From NCBI RefSeq assembly GCF_946886895.1, contig NZ_CAMPJO010000003.1:248001-312000 (forward strand): a DNA stretch of 64,000 nucleotides. Reading direction: 5' to 3'. The position numbers and the translations under genes are program-made. This DNA comes from an uncultured Marinobacter sp. (GTDB lineage: Bacteria; Pseudomonadota; Gammaproteobacteria; Pseudomonadales; Oleiphilaceae). The notes beneath the pieces are model-generated. The model was not told the origin of the DNA. It worked only from the letters and a program-made list of their open reading frames with translations, and did no database searches. Positions 24,084 through 30,558 of this stretch are shown in pieces (within the stretch, counting starts at the first letter, position 1; each line of letters opens with the position of its first letter).

Positions 24084-24382
24084 GGATAGTTTGGTCCCCG
24101 CTTGCTCTGGAGCATGTCGAGGATATCGCTCGGTATATTGCAGAAGACAACCCAGATGCAGCGGTGCATTGGGTTGATGATTTATTTGCCACGGTCGAGC
24201 GGTTAGCTGATTTTCCGAAAAGTGGGCGCATGGTTCCCGAGGTGGGGTCATCTCGCATCAGGGAGCTGATATTTGGAACGTATCGGGTAATTTACAGCGT
24301 CAAAGATCAAGTTGACATTTTGACTGTGCGTCGCAGTAGCCAGTTATTGCGGATGTCCGAGATCGGAGATGACGAAACATAA
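24080..24382 (+). CDS. Cassette 18: RelE/ParE-type toxin
   Basis: A 100-residue toxin of the RelE/ParE superfamily. The start (MRIVWSPLALEHVEDIARYI) and SGRMVPEVGSSRIRELIFGT followed by YRVIYSVKDQVDILTVRRSS are the family pattern, with an R-E-L and Y-R-V core. ParE members poison gyrase, RelE members cut mRNA; the lack of a clear RelE catalytic set favours ParE. It is co-translated with the antitoxin. Toxin-antitoxin cassettes stabilise large arrays by penalising loss. Confidence 0.92.
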   Translation: MRIVWSPLALEHVEDIARYIAEDNPDAAVHWVDDLFATVERLADFPKSGRMVPEVGSSRIRELIFGTYRVIYSVKDQVDILTVRRSSQLLRMSEIGDDET

Positions 24383-24454
24383 CCAGCGGCTGCACAGCGA
24401 CCTATTTTCCGCCGCTTCGCGGCTCCAAACCGGCGCGTGAGCCGGGCGTTAAAG
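24377..24454 (+). repeat. attC site of cassette 18
   Basis: ACATAAC overlapping the toxin stop codon, and GTTAAAG. CAGCGGCTGCACAGCGACC pairs with CCGGCGCGTGAGCCGGG imperfectly; the centre is CCGCCGCTTCGCGGC, a strong hairpin. Confidence 0.85.
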
Positions 24455-24465
24455 CACGAGTCGAT

Positions 24466-24867
24466 ATGTCGATAAGCTTGAAACTCGATGAAGAAGGCGG
24501 AGTAGATCCAGGCGAACTTCTGGGTGGTATTGTCCTGGAAGGGGAAAATGGAAGTCGGATAGAAGAGTCGACAACCTTTCTGGATACGTTTCTACTCGCT
24601 TTGGCACAGGGTTTAGTAGCTGTCGCCGGCGGTGGTCGTGAAAGTGTCGATATCTTTGATGAACCCAGTCCGCTTCTATTCGACCGAGTTTCCGACAAGG
24701 TAACTATCGAATACAAGGGAGTGTCTGTGCTTTTTGGCTACGACGAAATCGCACACGACTTGATAGGCTCGTATCAGTGCCTGACCGAGTATATTGGCTT
24801 CTCCGGTAATGTGCCGACCTACGTAGAGCTAAATGAAGCTGTTGCGTTCTTATCAAAGAGGCTTTAA
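24466..24867 (+). CDS. Cassette 19: hypothetical protein
   Basis: A 133-residue acidic soluble protein (MSISLKLDEEGGVDPGELLG at the start; then FLDTFLLALAQGLVAVAGGG, VTIEYKGVSVLFGYDEIAHD and VELNEAVAFLSKRL). The strand-turn-strand pattern around YKGVSVLFGY suggests a small alpha/beta domain. No family recognised; immunity-like is a possible reading because of acidity and size. The intron remnant begins at the second base of its TAA stop codon, so its attC is interrupted exactly as for cassettes 17 and 21. Confidence 0.78.
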   Translation: MSISLKLDEEGGVDPGELLGGIVLEGENGSRIEESTTFLDTFLLALAQGLVAVAGGGRESVDIFDEPSPLLFDRVSDKVTIEYKGVSVLFGYDEIAHDLIGSYQCLTEYIGFSGNVPTYVELNEAVAFLSKRL

Positions 24868-25267
24868 TCGGGTAGCCGGGGGTATTTAACCCCCAGCCCC
24901 CACAACACCCTGCACCGATGCGTCGGTGCCGCCCCAGATAAGAGCATGCACTGTCACTGCACAACTGACGGATGGCTGCCCCCATCATTTACGGTGGCCG
25001 TTAGATCACATGGCTTCGTTGTCTTGTGCCAACTTGCCTCCGGCCTACGCCTCATATGATGCCCTTGTTCACACACCAGCTCGCAGTTTTGCTAGCGGCT
25101 TACTTCCGGCCGGCGCCCCGGAGACCTTTCCTCGCGGATCAGCCCTTGCCATTCGCTAGTGGTTAGCGTTCAATCGGGTAAAACCCATTGAACGCTGATC
25201 TTCCCACAGGGGACTTTCATCCGGGCGGCGCTCCGCACATTAGTTCATGCCCATGCTGGGCGCGCAC
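24867..25267 (-). mobile_element. Group IIC-attC intron copy 2, ORF-less derivative with both ends
   Basis: Read on the minus strand it starts GTGCGCGCCCAGCATGGGCA, the group IIC 5' end, continues through the domain I-III pattern (GGATGAAAGTCCCC, CTAGCGAATGGCAAGG, GGCACAAGACAACGAAGCCA) and ends with the domain VI stem (GGGGGT/ACCCCC) and GCTACCCGAT. The maturase frame is gone. The 5' arm of domain V is replaced so that GCACCGACGCATCGGTGC forms a different hairpin. Splicing therefore looks unlikely. Confidence 0.85.
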
Positions 25268-25371
25268 AATTCGTTCAAGCCGAACTTGCTTCGTTACACC
25301 AAAGCCATGGCAGAAAAGCTTGCCATGGCTTTGCCTCCACTACGCAAGTCGGCTCAACTCAGGCGTTAGCC
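25268..25371 (+). repeat. Right part of the attC of cassette 19, beyond intron copy 2
   Basis: TTCAAGCCGAACTTGC pairs with GCAAGTCGGCTCAACTC and the site ends in GTTAGCC. The centre holds a perfect 12-base hairpin (AAAGCCATGGCA and TGCCATGGCTTT). The left core RYYYAAC is split off on the other side of the intron. This is the only interrupted site that kept both halves. Confidence 0.8.
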
Positions 25372-25374
25372 GCA

Positions 25375-25761
25375 ATGGATGAACACGAGATTGCCAGACT
25401 TGGAGCTGCCTACAGGGCGGAGGTCACCCGCCTCTTTAGGTTTCTGGTCGATGAGCTTGGCTTTGAAAAGCCGATAGATGCTAGTGGGGCGTATCGGCAT
25501 GCGCTGGCTTACAAGCACCCCGGTAGAAACTTGGCCGTGATTTTGGCAAACGCGTTCCATCCTGTGGACTACGGCTTCGAAATCACCCTCTATCCAGTTG
25601 ATGGACCTTGGTACGGAGACAGTCGGGACATGATTTTCTATACGCTCAAGGAAGATCAAGATCGAGATTTTCGGTTCTTAGTCCAGGGGGCATCCACGCT
25701 TCGTGAAGTCTTGGCAGCGCGGGCGGCCTCTGTGTGGGCATTGTTGCCCGGGCCAGGATGA
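25375..25761 (+). CDS. Cassette 20: hypothetical protein
   Basis: A 128-residue soluble protein. It starts MDEHEIARLGAAYRAEVTRL, continues FLVDELGFEKPIDASGAYRH, NLAVILANAFHPVDYGFEIT and ends with WALLPGPG. The alternation of a helical start with a strand-rich middle (YGFEITLYPVDGPWY) resembles small immunity-type folds, but no family is recognised. The ATG is three bases after the core site of the preceding attC, without a ribosome site. No attC follows it, so the cassette boundary on its right is lost or decayed. Confidence 0.78.
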   Translation: MDEHEIARLGAAYRAEVTRLFRFLVDELGFEKPIDASGAYRHALAYKHPGRNLAVILANAFHPVDYGFEITLYPVDGPWYGDSRDMIFYTLKEDQDRDFRFLVQGASTLREVLAARAASVWALLPGPG

Positions 25762-25816
25762 TGATGCGTGTGAGTGATGATCTCGTTCGTTATGTTTCTT
25801 GACCGCACCTGTTAAC

Positions 25817-25836
25817 TGGTGCTATTGGTAGCACCA
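25817..25836 (+). promoter_or_regulatory. Palindromic operator of the cassette 21 toxin-antitoxin pair
   Basis: TGGTGCTA and TAGCACCA form a perfect 8-base inverted repeat around TTGG, 22 bases before the antitoxin ATG. Phd/YefM antitoxins autoregulate through such palindromes, so this is the likely binding site. It is the only clear structure in the 97 bases between the cassette 20 gene and the antitoxin gene, where an attC would be expected. Confidence 0.6.
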
Positions 25837-25858
25837 AGTCGTTGACCAGGTAAGCACT

Positions 25859-26128
25859 ATGCAAGTGAAATTTTCCGAGGATGTCATTCCTCTATCAGAC
25901 CTTAAGATCAATCCCGGAAAGGTGGTTGGTCGAGCGCAGGATACCCATCGTCCAATCCTGCTTACCAGTCGTGGCCGCGGTGTAGCAGTTGTTCAGGGAC
26001 TCGAGGATTATGAGAGAACCGCAGAGGAATTGCGGTTTGTAAAGGCGGTGGCGCAGGGGCTGATGGATGTTCGCGAGGGCAACACCGTATCGTTGGAGGA
26101 CGCCAAGAAAACGTTGGGCATCGAGTAA
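25859..26128 (+). CDS. Cassette 21: Phd/YefM-type antitoxin
   Basis: An 89-residue antitoxin (MQVKFSEDVIPLSDLKINPG, then HRPILLTSRGRGVAVVQGLE). It shares the RGRGVAV core with the cassette 18 antitoxin but is clearly divergent, so the two are related and not recent copies. The C-terminal helix (AVAQGLMDVREGNTVSLEDA) should bind the toxin. The toxin ATG follows its stop codon with no gap. A perfect palindrome in the leader is its likely autoregulatory site. Confidence 0.92.
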   Translation: MQVKFSEDVIPLSDLKINPGKVVGRAQDTHRPILLTSRGRGVAVVQGLEDYERTAEELRFVKAVAQGLMDVREGNTVSLEDAKKTLGIE

Positions 26129-26428
26129 ATGGAATTACGCATCGCACAGTCCGCTCTTGAGGGCATGCAGGCCATTCAAGAGTATTACAGAGAGCAGGAT
26201 GTGCCACATATCGGTGATGATTTCGTGGCCACTATTCTGGAGCATTGTGGAATGCTTCAAATCCACCCTGATACTGGCCGAGTTGTTCCTGAGTTCAACC
26301 TGGATCATATTCGCGAATTGATTCACGCACCATTTCGGGTTGTCTATCTCAGGCAGGCTGAAGAGGTTGTGCTCATACGAGTCTGGCGGAGTGAGAGACA
26401 GCTCGAATTACCAGAAAACGAAACATAA
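26129..26428 (+). CDS. Cassette 21: RelE/ParE-type toxin
   Basis: A 99-residue toxin of the RelE/ParE superfamily: start MELRIAQSALEGMQAIQEYY, then TGRVVPEFNLDHIRELIHAP, FRVVYLRQAEEVVLIRVWRS. The position of RELI and FRVVY agrees with the cassette 18 toxin. Both toxin genes end in codons for ENET or DDET followed by TAA inside the left attC core, showing shared ancestry of the gene-attC junction. Intron copy 3 begins at the last base of this stop codon and replaces the attC. Confidence 0.92.
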   Translation: MELRIAQSALEGMQAIQEYYREQDVPHIGDDFVATILEHCGMLQIHPDTGRVVPEFNLDHIRELIHAPFRVVYLRQAEEVVLIRVWRSERQLELPENET

Positions 26429-26745
26429 TCGGGTAGCCGGGGGGGGATCTAACCCCCAGCTCCCACAACACCCTGCACCGATGCGTCGGGTCCAGTGATC
26501 CACAGATCGTGGTGTTGACCGTCAGTTTCAGGCGGTGTTCGAGGAAGTGGCTGGTGCTCGCCAGCACCCGGTCGAAGAATTTCGACAGATCCACATCCAC
26601 GGCAAAACGCCGCCCTTCCTTGAGAAGGCTTTTTACCCACCGCTCCCTTGTTGGCTCGAACCTGCCTCCAGGCTTGTTGTAGATTAGTCCGCTGCAGGAC
26701 AGCATCGAGTAGATCATTGGCTAAAAGCTGGCTTCATGGCCTTAC
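26428..26745 (-). mobile_element. Group IIC-attC intron copy 3, collapsed remnant
   Basis: From its 3' end (GCTACCCGAT, domain VI stem, TGCAGGGTG of domain V) it passes into disjoint pieces of the reverse transcriptase gene. There is a piece encoding part of LDHW, then SHFLEHRLKLTVNTT, then LLKEGRRFAVDVDLSKFFDRV and finally, in another frame, the N-terminal LLDAVLQRTNLQQAWRQVRA. At least three internal deletions separate these pieces when compared with copy 1. No 5' intron end and no attC remainder is seen to its right, so the array ends here. Confidence 0.85.
26510..26740 (-). pseudogene. Reverse transcriptase remnants in intron copy 3
   Basis: Two segments of the protein are joined in frame at FFDRV-LASTSHF: in copy 1 the same words are far apart (KFFDRVNHD and GDRVLASISHF). 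The coding sequence between them was deleted between two copies of ACCCGGTCG. A third, N-terminal segment (NLQQAWRQVRANKGA) is out of frame. This N-terminal part is absent from copy 1, so the two copies together show more of the ancestral protein than either alone. Confidence 0.8.
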
Positions 26746-26781
26746 GCTGAGCCACGTCATTGCCGGATGTCAGCAACGGTG

Positions 26782-27342
26782 TTAAAAGTCCAAAGCGGCC
26801 ACACTTCGCTGTTGCTGACAACTCTCCCCAAGGACGTTGCGGGCCTCGTGCGCCAGCAGCCAGGCCTTGCGCTCCAGGCCACCGGCATAGCCGGTCAGTG
26901 TACCATCGGCCCCGATCACACGGTGGCAGGGAATCAGGATAGCCACCGGGTTCAGGGCATTGGCCCGGGCCACGGCACGTACCGCTTTGGGGTTTCCCAG
27001 ATTTTCCGCCAGTGCCCCGTAAGAGCAGTGTTTCCCGGCTGGAATACCGGTCAACCCCTGCCAGACCTGCTGCTGGAAGTCAGTGCCGATCAAGCGTAGA
27101 TGGTCCCACGGCAGGGGCTCCATCGTCCCGTGGAAATACGCTTCCAGCCATTCGACAACCGCCCTGGGGGCGGAACCGGACTGCTCCAGCCACTCGAGCT
27201 TGCGATACCGGCGCGCCTGGAGGGTCTGCATGCGTTCATCGTTGCCCTCGAAATCCAGGTGGACCAATTGGTCGTCCACCGTGGCCAGGCTCAGGGGGCC
27301 AATGGGACTGGGAAAGCGGCTGACATGGATTTGGGTTGTCAT
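26782..27342 (-). CDS. ogt: Methylated-DNA--protein-cysteine S-methyltransferase
   Basis: A 186-residue suicide repair protein that moves a methyl group from O6-methylguanine to its own cysteine. The active site IPCHRVIG is near residue 140, preceded by KAVRAVARANALNPVAILIP and followed by GYAGGLERKAWLLAHE. The size is of the Ogt type. AGGAG lies eight bases before the ATG, which overlaps the stop codon of the upstream Ada/AlkA gene by four bases, so both are one operon. It is the first chromosomal gene to the right of the cassette array. Confidence 0.94.
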   Translation of the reverse strand: MTTQIHVSRFPSPIGPLSLATVDDQLVHLDFEGNDERMQTLQARRYRKLEWLEQSGSAPRAVVEWLEAYFHGTMEPLPWDHLRLIGTDFQQQVWQGLTGIPAGKHCSYGALAENLGNPKAVRAVARANALNPVAILIPCHRVIGADGTLTGYAGGLERKAWLLAHEARNVLGESCQQQRSVAALDF

Positions 27343-28853
27343 GGCGTTGTCTCCTGCCGGGATGGATGGGTGATCAGTGATGTCCACAGATATTGCGCTG
27401 CGTATGCCCGCCAGGGGCGCCAACGCTCGGCGTGTTGGGTCAGGGCTTTGGCGTCTTGCGGGCCACCCAGTTGGGACGAGGCCTTGAGAATGCCCAGATC
27501 GCTGGCTGGAAAGGCGTCTGGGTCTCCCAGGCCGCGCAGGGCCAGATAATGGAGTGTCCAGGGGCCAATGCCACGCATGGCTGTCAGTTGTTCCAACAGG
27601 GCGTCGCCATCCAGCTCGGCGAAACCGGGTTCGGCAAACCGGGCCGCGACCCGCGACAGGGTGTCTGCCCGGCTGCCGGGCATGCCGAGCTGATTCAATG
27701 GTTGGTTGGTCAGTTCCTCGGGCTTCGGGAATAGGTGGGTGATGCCCGTGCCCGCCGCAAGATCGTCGGGAACAGGAGCACCGTAGCGGGCGACGAGGCG
27801 ACCGGCAAGGGTGCGGGCGGCGGTGATGGACACCTGTTGCCCCAGGATGGCCCTGACCGCGAACTCGAATCGGTCCCAACTGCCAGGTACGCGCAGGCCA
27901 GGGTACTTGTTAATCAGTGGTCGCAACATCGGGTCCCGGCCGAGGTGCTCGCTAATGCCGGGCAGGTCCGCATCCAGATCGAGTAAGCGGCGTACTCGTG
28001 CGCTTACTTCCAGAATGGCCTGCCGCGCCGGCCCCCGGAGAATAACCTGTACACCAGGCGGATCTGCACATGGACGGCAAATCACCAGCCCCGGTTGACC
28101 GCCAATGCATAACGAGCGCGCGTAATGCTGTGGCCCGGCGGCTTCCAGGCCCGGAATAGCGCGGGCCCGAAAGAATGTCAGTAACTGCTCACTGTCAAAA
28201 GGCGGGCGAGCCCGAAGGACCAGTACGAGATCGTCGTGCCTCGGCAAAAAGGGGTCGCCGGCGCTGCGTTGTGTGGTGCTGTCCACGGCCTTGAGGCCCC
28301 TGCGAAACGCCGTCGGAGCATTACCATAGGCCTCTTTCAGGGTGTGGTTGAAACGGCGCAGGCTGCTGAAGCCGGCAATATCCGCGATTTCAGTCATGCT
28401 CAGGTTACTGTCGACAATCAACTGCCGTGCCCGCAGCAGGCGCCGGGCCTGGGCATGTTGTTGCGGCGTCGCTCCGGTGTGGCGTTTGTAGAGCTGGCGC
28501 AGGTAGCGGTCGGTAATGCCCAGGCGTTCCGCCAGTTCCGACACCGAGCCGTGATCCAGGACGCCTTCGTCTACCAGCCTCACCGCACGGGCCACCGTGG
28601 TGTGCACTCCGGCCGATGCCGGGCTGCCGGGGGCCGCTTCCGGCCGGCATCGCAGGCAAGGGCGAAAGCCGTTTGCCATGGCTGCTTCTGCGGAAGAGTA
28701 AAAGCGCACATTCCCCCGCTTGGGCGTAACAGCGGGGCAAATGGGGCGGCAGAAGATACCGGTGGTCAGCACGGCGGTATAGAAGCGGCCGTCGAAACGC
28801 GCATCTCGGGTTTTCAGCGCCTGGTAGCAGAGGTCGTCAGTCAATGTGTCCAT
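27339..28853 (-). CDS. alkA: Ada/AlkA fusion: methyl-sensing regulator with 3-methyladenine DNA glycosylase domain
   Basis: A 504-residue three-part protein. Residues about 1-80 are the Ada zinc module (GIFCRPICPAVTPKRGNVRF and FRPCLRCRPE; four cysteines), about 90-185 an AraC-type DNA-binding domain (ADIAGFSSLRRFNHTLKEAY), and about 195-500 an AlkA glycosylase with the helix-hairpin-helix MRGIGPWTLHYLALRG and the catalytic aspartate in PASDLG. It senses methylphosphotriesters, activates alkylation-repair genes and excises alkylated bases. The ATG was chosen at the start of the Ada domain. With ogt it forms a self-regulated adaptive-response operon. Confidence 0.92.
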   Translation of the reverse strand: MDTLTDDLCYQALKTRDARFDGRFYTAVLTTGIFCRPICPAVTPKRGNVRFYSSAEAAMANGFRPCLRCRPEAAPGSPASAGVHTTVARAVRLVDEGVLDHGSVSELAERLGITDRYLRQLYKRHTGATPQQHAQARRLLRARQLIVDSNLSMTEIADIAGFSSLRRFNHTLKEAYGNAPTAFRRGLKAVDSTTQRSAGDPFLPRHDDLVLVLRARPPFDSEQLLTFFRARAIPGLEAAGPQHYARSLCIGGQPGLVICRPCADPPGVQVILRGPARQAILEVSARVRRLLDLDADLPGISEHLGRDPMLRPLINKYPGLRVPGSWDRFEFAVRAILGQQVSITAARTLAGRLVARYGAPVPDDLAAGTGITHLFPKPEELTNQPLNQLGMPGSRADTLSRVAARFAEPGFAELDGDALLEQLTAMRGIGPWTLHYLALRGLGDPDAFPASDLGILKASSQLGGPQDAKALTQHAERWRPWRAYAAQYLWTSLITHPSRQETTP

Positions 28854-29085
28854 GTCTGGAAGTGTACCAGCGAAACCCGAAAAAACTCGCCGAATTCGGA
28901 ACTGATGATTTCCGCGCGAGCAGATATTTTTCCTGTATCTCTCGGCATTGCGATTGGTGGTTCGACCCGGGGCATCGTGACAGCTCACGGAATCTGGCCT
29001 CATTCGCCCCGGAGCCGGGCACTGTTCCTCGCCAAATCATGCGGTACACTCCGCTTTCCAGTTTCAGCCAAAGGAAGCCCCATTG

Positions 29086-30000
29086 ATGTCAGATCTGACC
29101 CTGTTTCACTACCCTATGTCGCCTTTTTCGGAAAAAGTGCGGGTGATGCTCGGGTACGCCGGCCTGCCCTGGCAATCCGTCACGGTCCGGGAAATGCCGC
29201 CGCGACCAGCCCTGGAGCTTCTGGCCGGTGGTTACCGGAAGATTCCCGTGGCCCAGATCGGCGCCGATGTGTTCTGCGACTCCCGCGCTATTGCCACCGA
29301 GATTGCCCGATTGGCGAACCGCCCGGAACTGGTCCTTGAACAGCAATCGGCTGAGGTCCAGGACTTCGTCAGCGAGGTGGACCTGGAAATTTTCCTGGCC
29401 TGTGTGATGGCCGCCAGTGATGGCCGCCTGCTGCGTCAACTGATTCGCGATACGTCCCTCTGGCACGCGCTACGCTTTCTCAAGGACCGGATCAGCATGG
29501 GCCGGAAATCCCGGGTGCCGGCCATGAAGGGGCCTCAGGCAAAGGCCCGGGTGCTGGCGCACATGGCCGATATGGAAGAGCGGCTTAGCCGGCCGTTCCT
29601 GTTTGGCGATACCCCCTGCATCGCCGATTTCTCGGCCTATCACGGTCTCTGGTTTGTCTGCGATCTGGCCGGTAAGCCCTGGCTGCGGGATTACCCGAAA
29701 GTCGCGGCCTGGCTGGAACGGGTGAAAGCCTTCGGCCACGGCTCCCCGGTACCTGCCACAACAGAGGCCGCGATCGCCAACGCCAGGGCATCGGAGCCAC
29801 GGGCCCTGCCGGAGAGTGCACCCCATGAACTGCTGGGCAAGCCTGCCAGCATTGCCCCGGCGGATTACGGCCGTGATCCGGTGCGGGGCACGCTGGTTTA
29901 CGCCAGCGACCACGAATGGGTACTGGCCCGGGACACCCCGAAAACGGGTACGGTGCACGTTCATTTCCCGGCGCTGGGGTTCAGCCTGCAGCCGGGCTAG
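29086..30000 (+). CDS. Glutathione S-transferase family protein
   Basis: A 304-residue protein with an N-terminal thioredoxin-like GST domain (LTLFHYPMSPFSEKVRVMLG, then YRKIPVAQIGADVFCDSRAI) and a helical C-terminal domain (about 90-215) with LFGDTPCIADFSAYHGLWFV. About 80 extra residues follow, longer than usual GSTs and ending in a small beta-rich part (GTLVYASDHEWVLARD). The extension resembles those of some proteobacterial GST-like proteins of unknown role. AAGGAAG lies seven bases before the ATG. The gene faces away from the alkylation operon, with a shared promoter region. Confidence 0.88.
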   Translation: MSDLTLFHYPMSPFSEKVRVMLGYAGLPWQSVTVREMPPRPALELLAGGYRKIPVAQIGADVFCDSRAIATEIARLANRPELVLEQQSAEVQDFVSEVDLEIFLACVMAASDGRLLRQLIRDTSLWHALRFLKDRISMGRKSRVPAMKGPQAKARVLAHMADMEERLSRPFLFGDTPCIADFSAYHGLWFVCDLAGKPWLRDYPKVAAWLERVKAFGHGSPVPATTEAAIANARASEPRALPESAPHELLGKPASIAPADYGRDPVRGTLVYASDHEWVLARDTPKTGTVHVHFPALGFSLQPG

Positions 30001-30012
30001 TGCCCCGTCTGG

Positions 30013-30441
30013 CTAACGCCGGAACCGGGTTTCCAGCACCACCGCCGAGTTGGTGCGCTCAACGCCTTCCAGGTTGCCGATATCGTCCAGTACCGCGCTC
30101 AGTTCCTCCAGGGACTGGGCCTGGACGATGGCGATCAAATCATACTCTCCACTGACCGAGAACAGCTGGGCTACCTGGCTGATGCCCTCCAGCGCCGAAT
30201 TGGTCCGCGTGGTGAGTTTCTGGATCACCTTGATGGACACATGGGCCTCCACCTGGCTGGCCGAGAAATCCCCGCCCATCAGCACCGAATAGCCGCGAAT
30301 CACGCCGCTGGCTTCCAGCCGGCCGATCCGGTTCTGTACCGTTGAGCGGGACACGTGCAACGCCCGGGCAAGCTCGGTGATGCTCGCACGGGCGTTCTGC
30401 CGGAGCAGCATGAGCAGCTTCTGGTCCTGTTTTCCGATCAT
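30013..30441 (-). CDS. Lrp/AsnC family transcriptional regulator
   Basis: A 142-residue regulator: winged helix (RQNARASITELARALHVSRS and VQNRIGRLEASGVIRGYSVL) then a RAM effector domain (VSIKVIQKLTTRTNSALEGI, SGEYDLIAIVQAQSLEELSA). Such proteins sense amino acids. The gene is divergent from an arginine succinyltransferase gene 117 bases away, so control of arginine catabolism is a likely role. The start was placed at the ATG preceded by GGAA; an upstream frame extension is not typical of the family. Confidence 0.9.
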   Translation of the reverse strand: MIGKQDQKLLMLLRQNARASITELARALHVSRSTVQNRIGRLEASGVIRGYSVLMGGDFSASQVEAHVSIKVIQKLTTRTNSALEGISQVAQLFSVSGEYDLIAIVQAQSLEELSAVLDDIGNLEGVERTNSAVVLETRFRR

Positions 30442-30558
30442 TTTGCCATTCCTGATACACAATTCGCCATAATTGTACTTCAATTCGAGCATTTTGCGCC
30501 TGCATTCTGACACAAACCCCAGTCATACTCTGCCCAAACCCCGTTCAGGATGCTGGCC

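Larger units (their letters stand above)
15263..26745. mobile_element. Integron gene-cassette array without integrase (CALIN-type), about 21 cassettes
   Basis: From a GTTAGGC core site to the end of the last intron remnant, short rightward genes alternate with attC sites that share the layout RYYYAAC, imperfect inverted repeats, and GTTRRRY. Seventeen complete attC sites, one half site and two stubs interrupted by introns can be placed. No tyrosine integrase gene occurs at either end: fatty acyl-CoA ligase lies on the left and ogt on the right. The array is therefore either a cluster of attC sites lacking integrase, or the distal part of an integron separated from its integrase by rearrangement. 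Confidence 0.92.

Noticed and set aside
15654..24454. Regularly spaced repeats that could be read as a CRISPR array
   Set aside because: The repeats are 72-102 bases, imperfect palindromes with variable centres and separate genes, which is the attC pattern. Spacing is far too large and no cas gene is present.
24704..24988. A 94-codon leftward frame across the end of cassette 19 and intron copy 2
   Set aside because: It runs through domain V/VI of the intron and the antisense of cassette 19; no ribosome site or similarity.
24926..25159. Short rightward frames in the interval between cassettes 19 and 20
   Set aside because: The interval reads on the minus strand as domains I-III of a group II intron, which explains the sequence without a protein.
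26782..27879. A longer, 365-codon frame containing Ogt
   Set aside because: The first 179 codons are antisense-like sequence overlapping the AlkA domain in another frame; the Ogt start with a good ribosome site is 27342.
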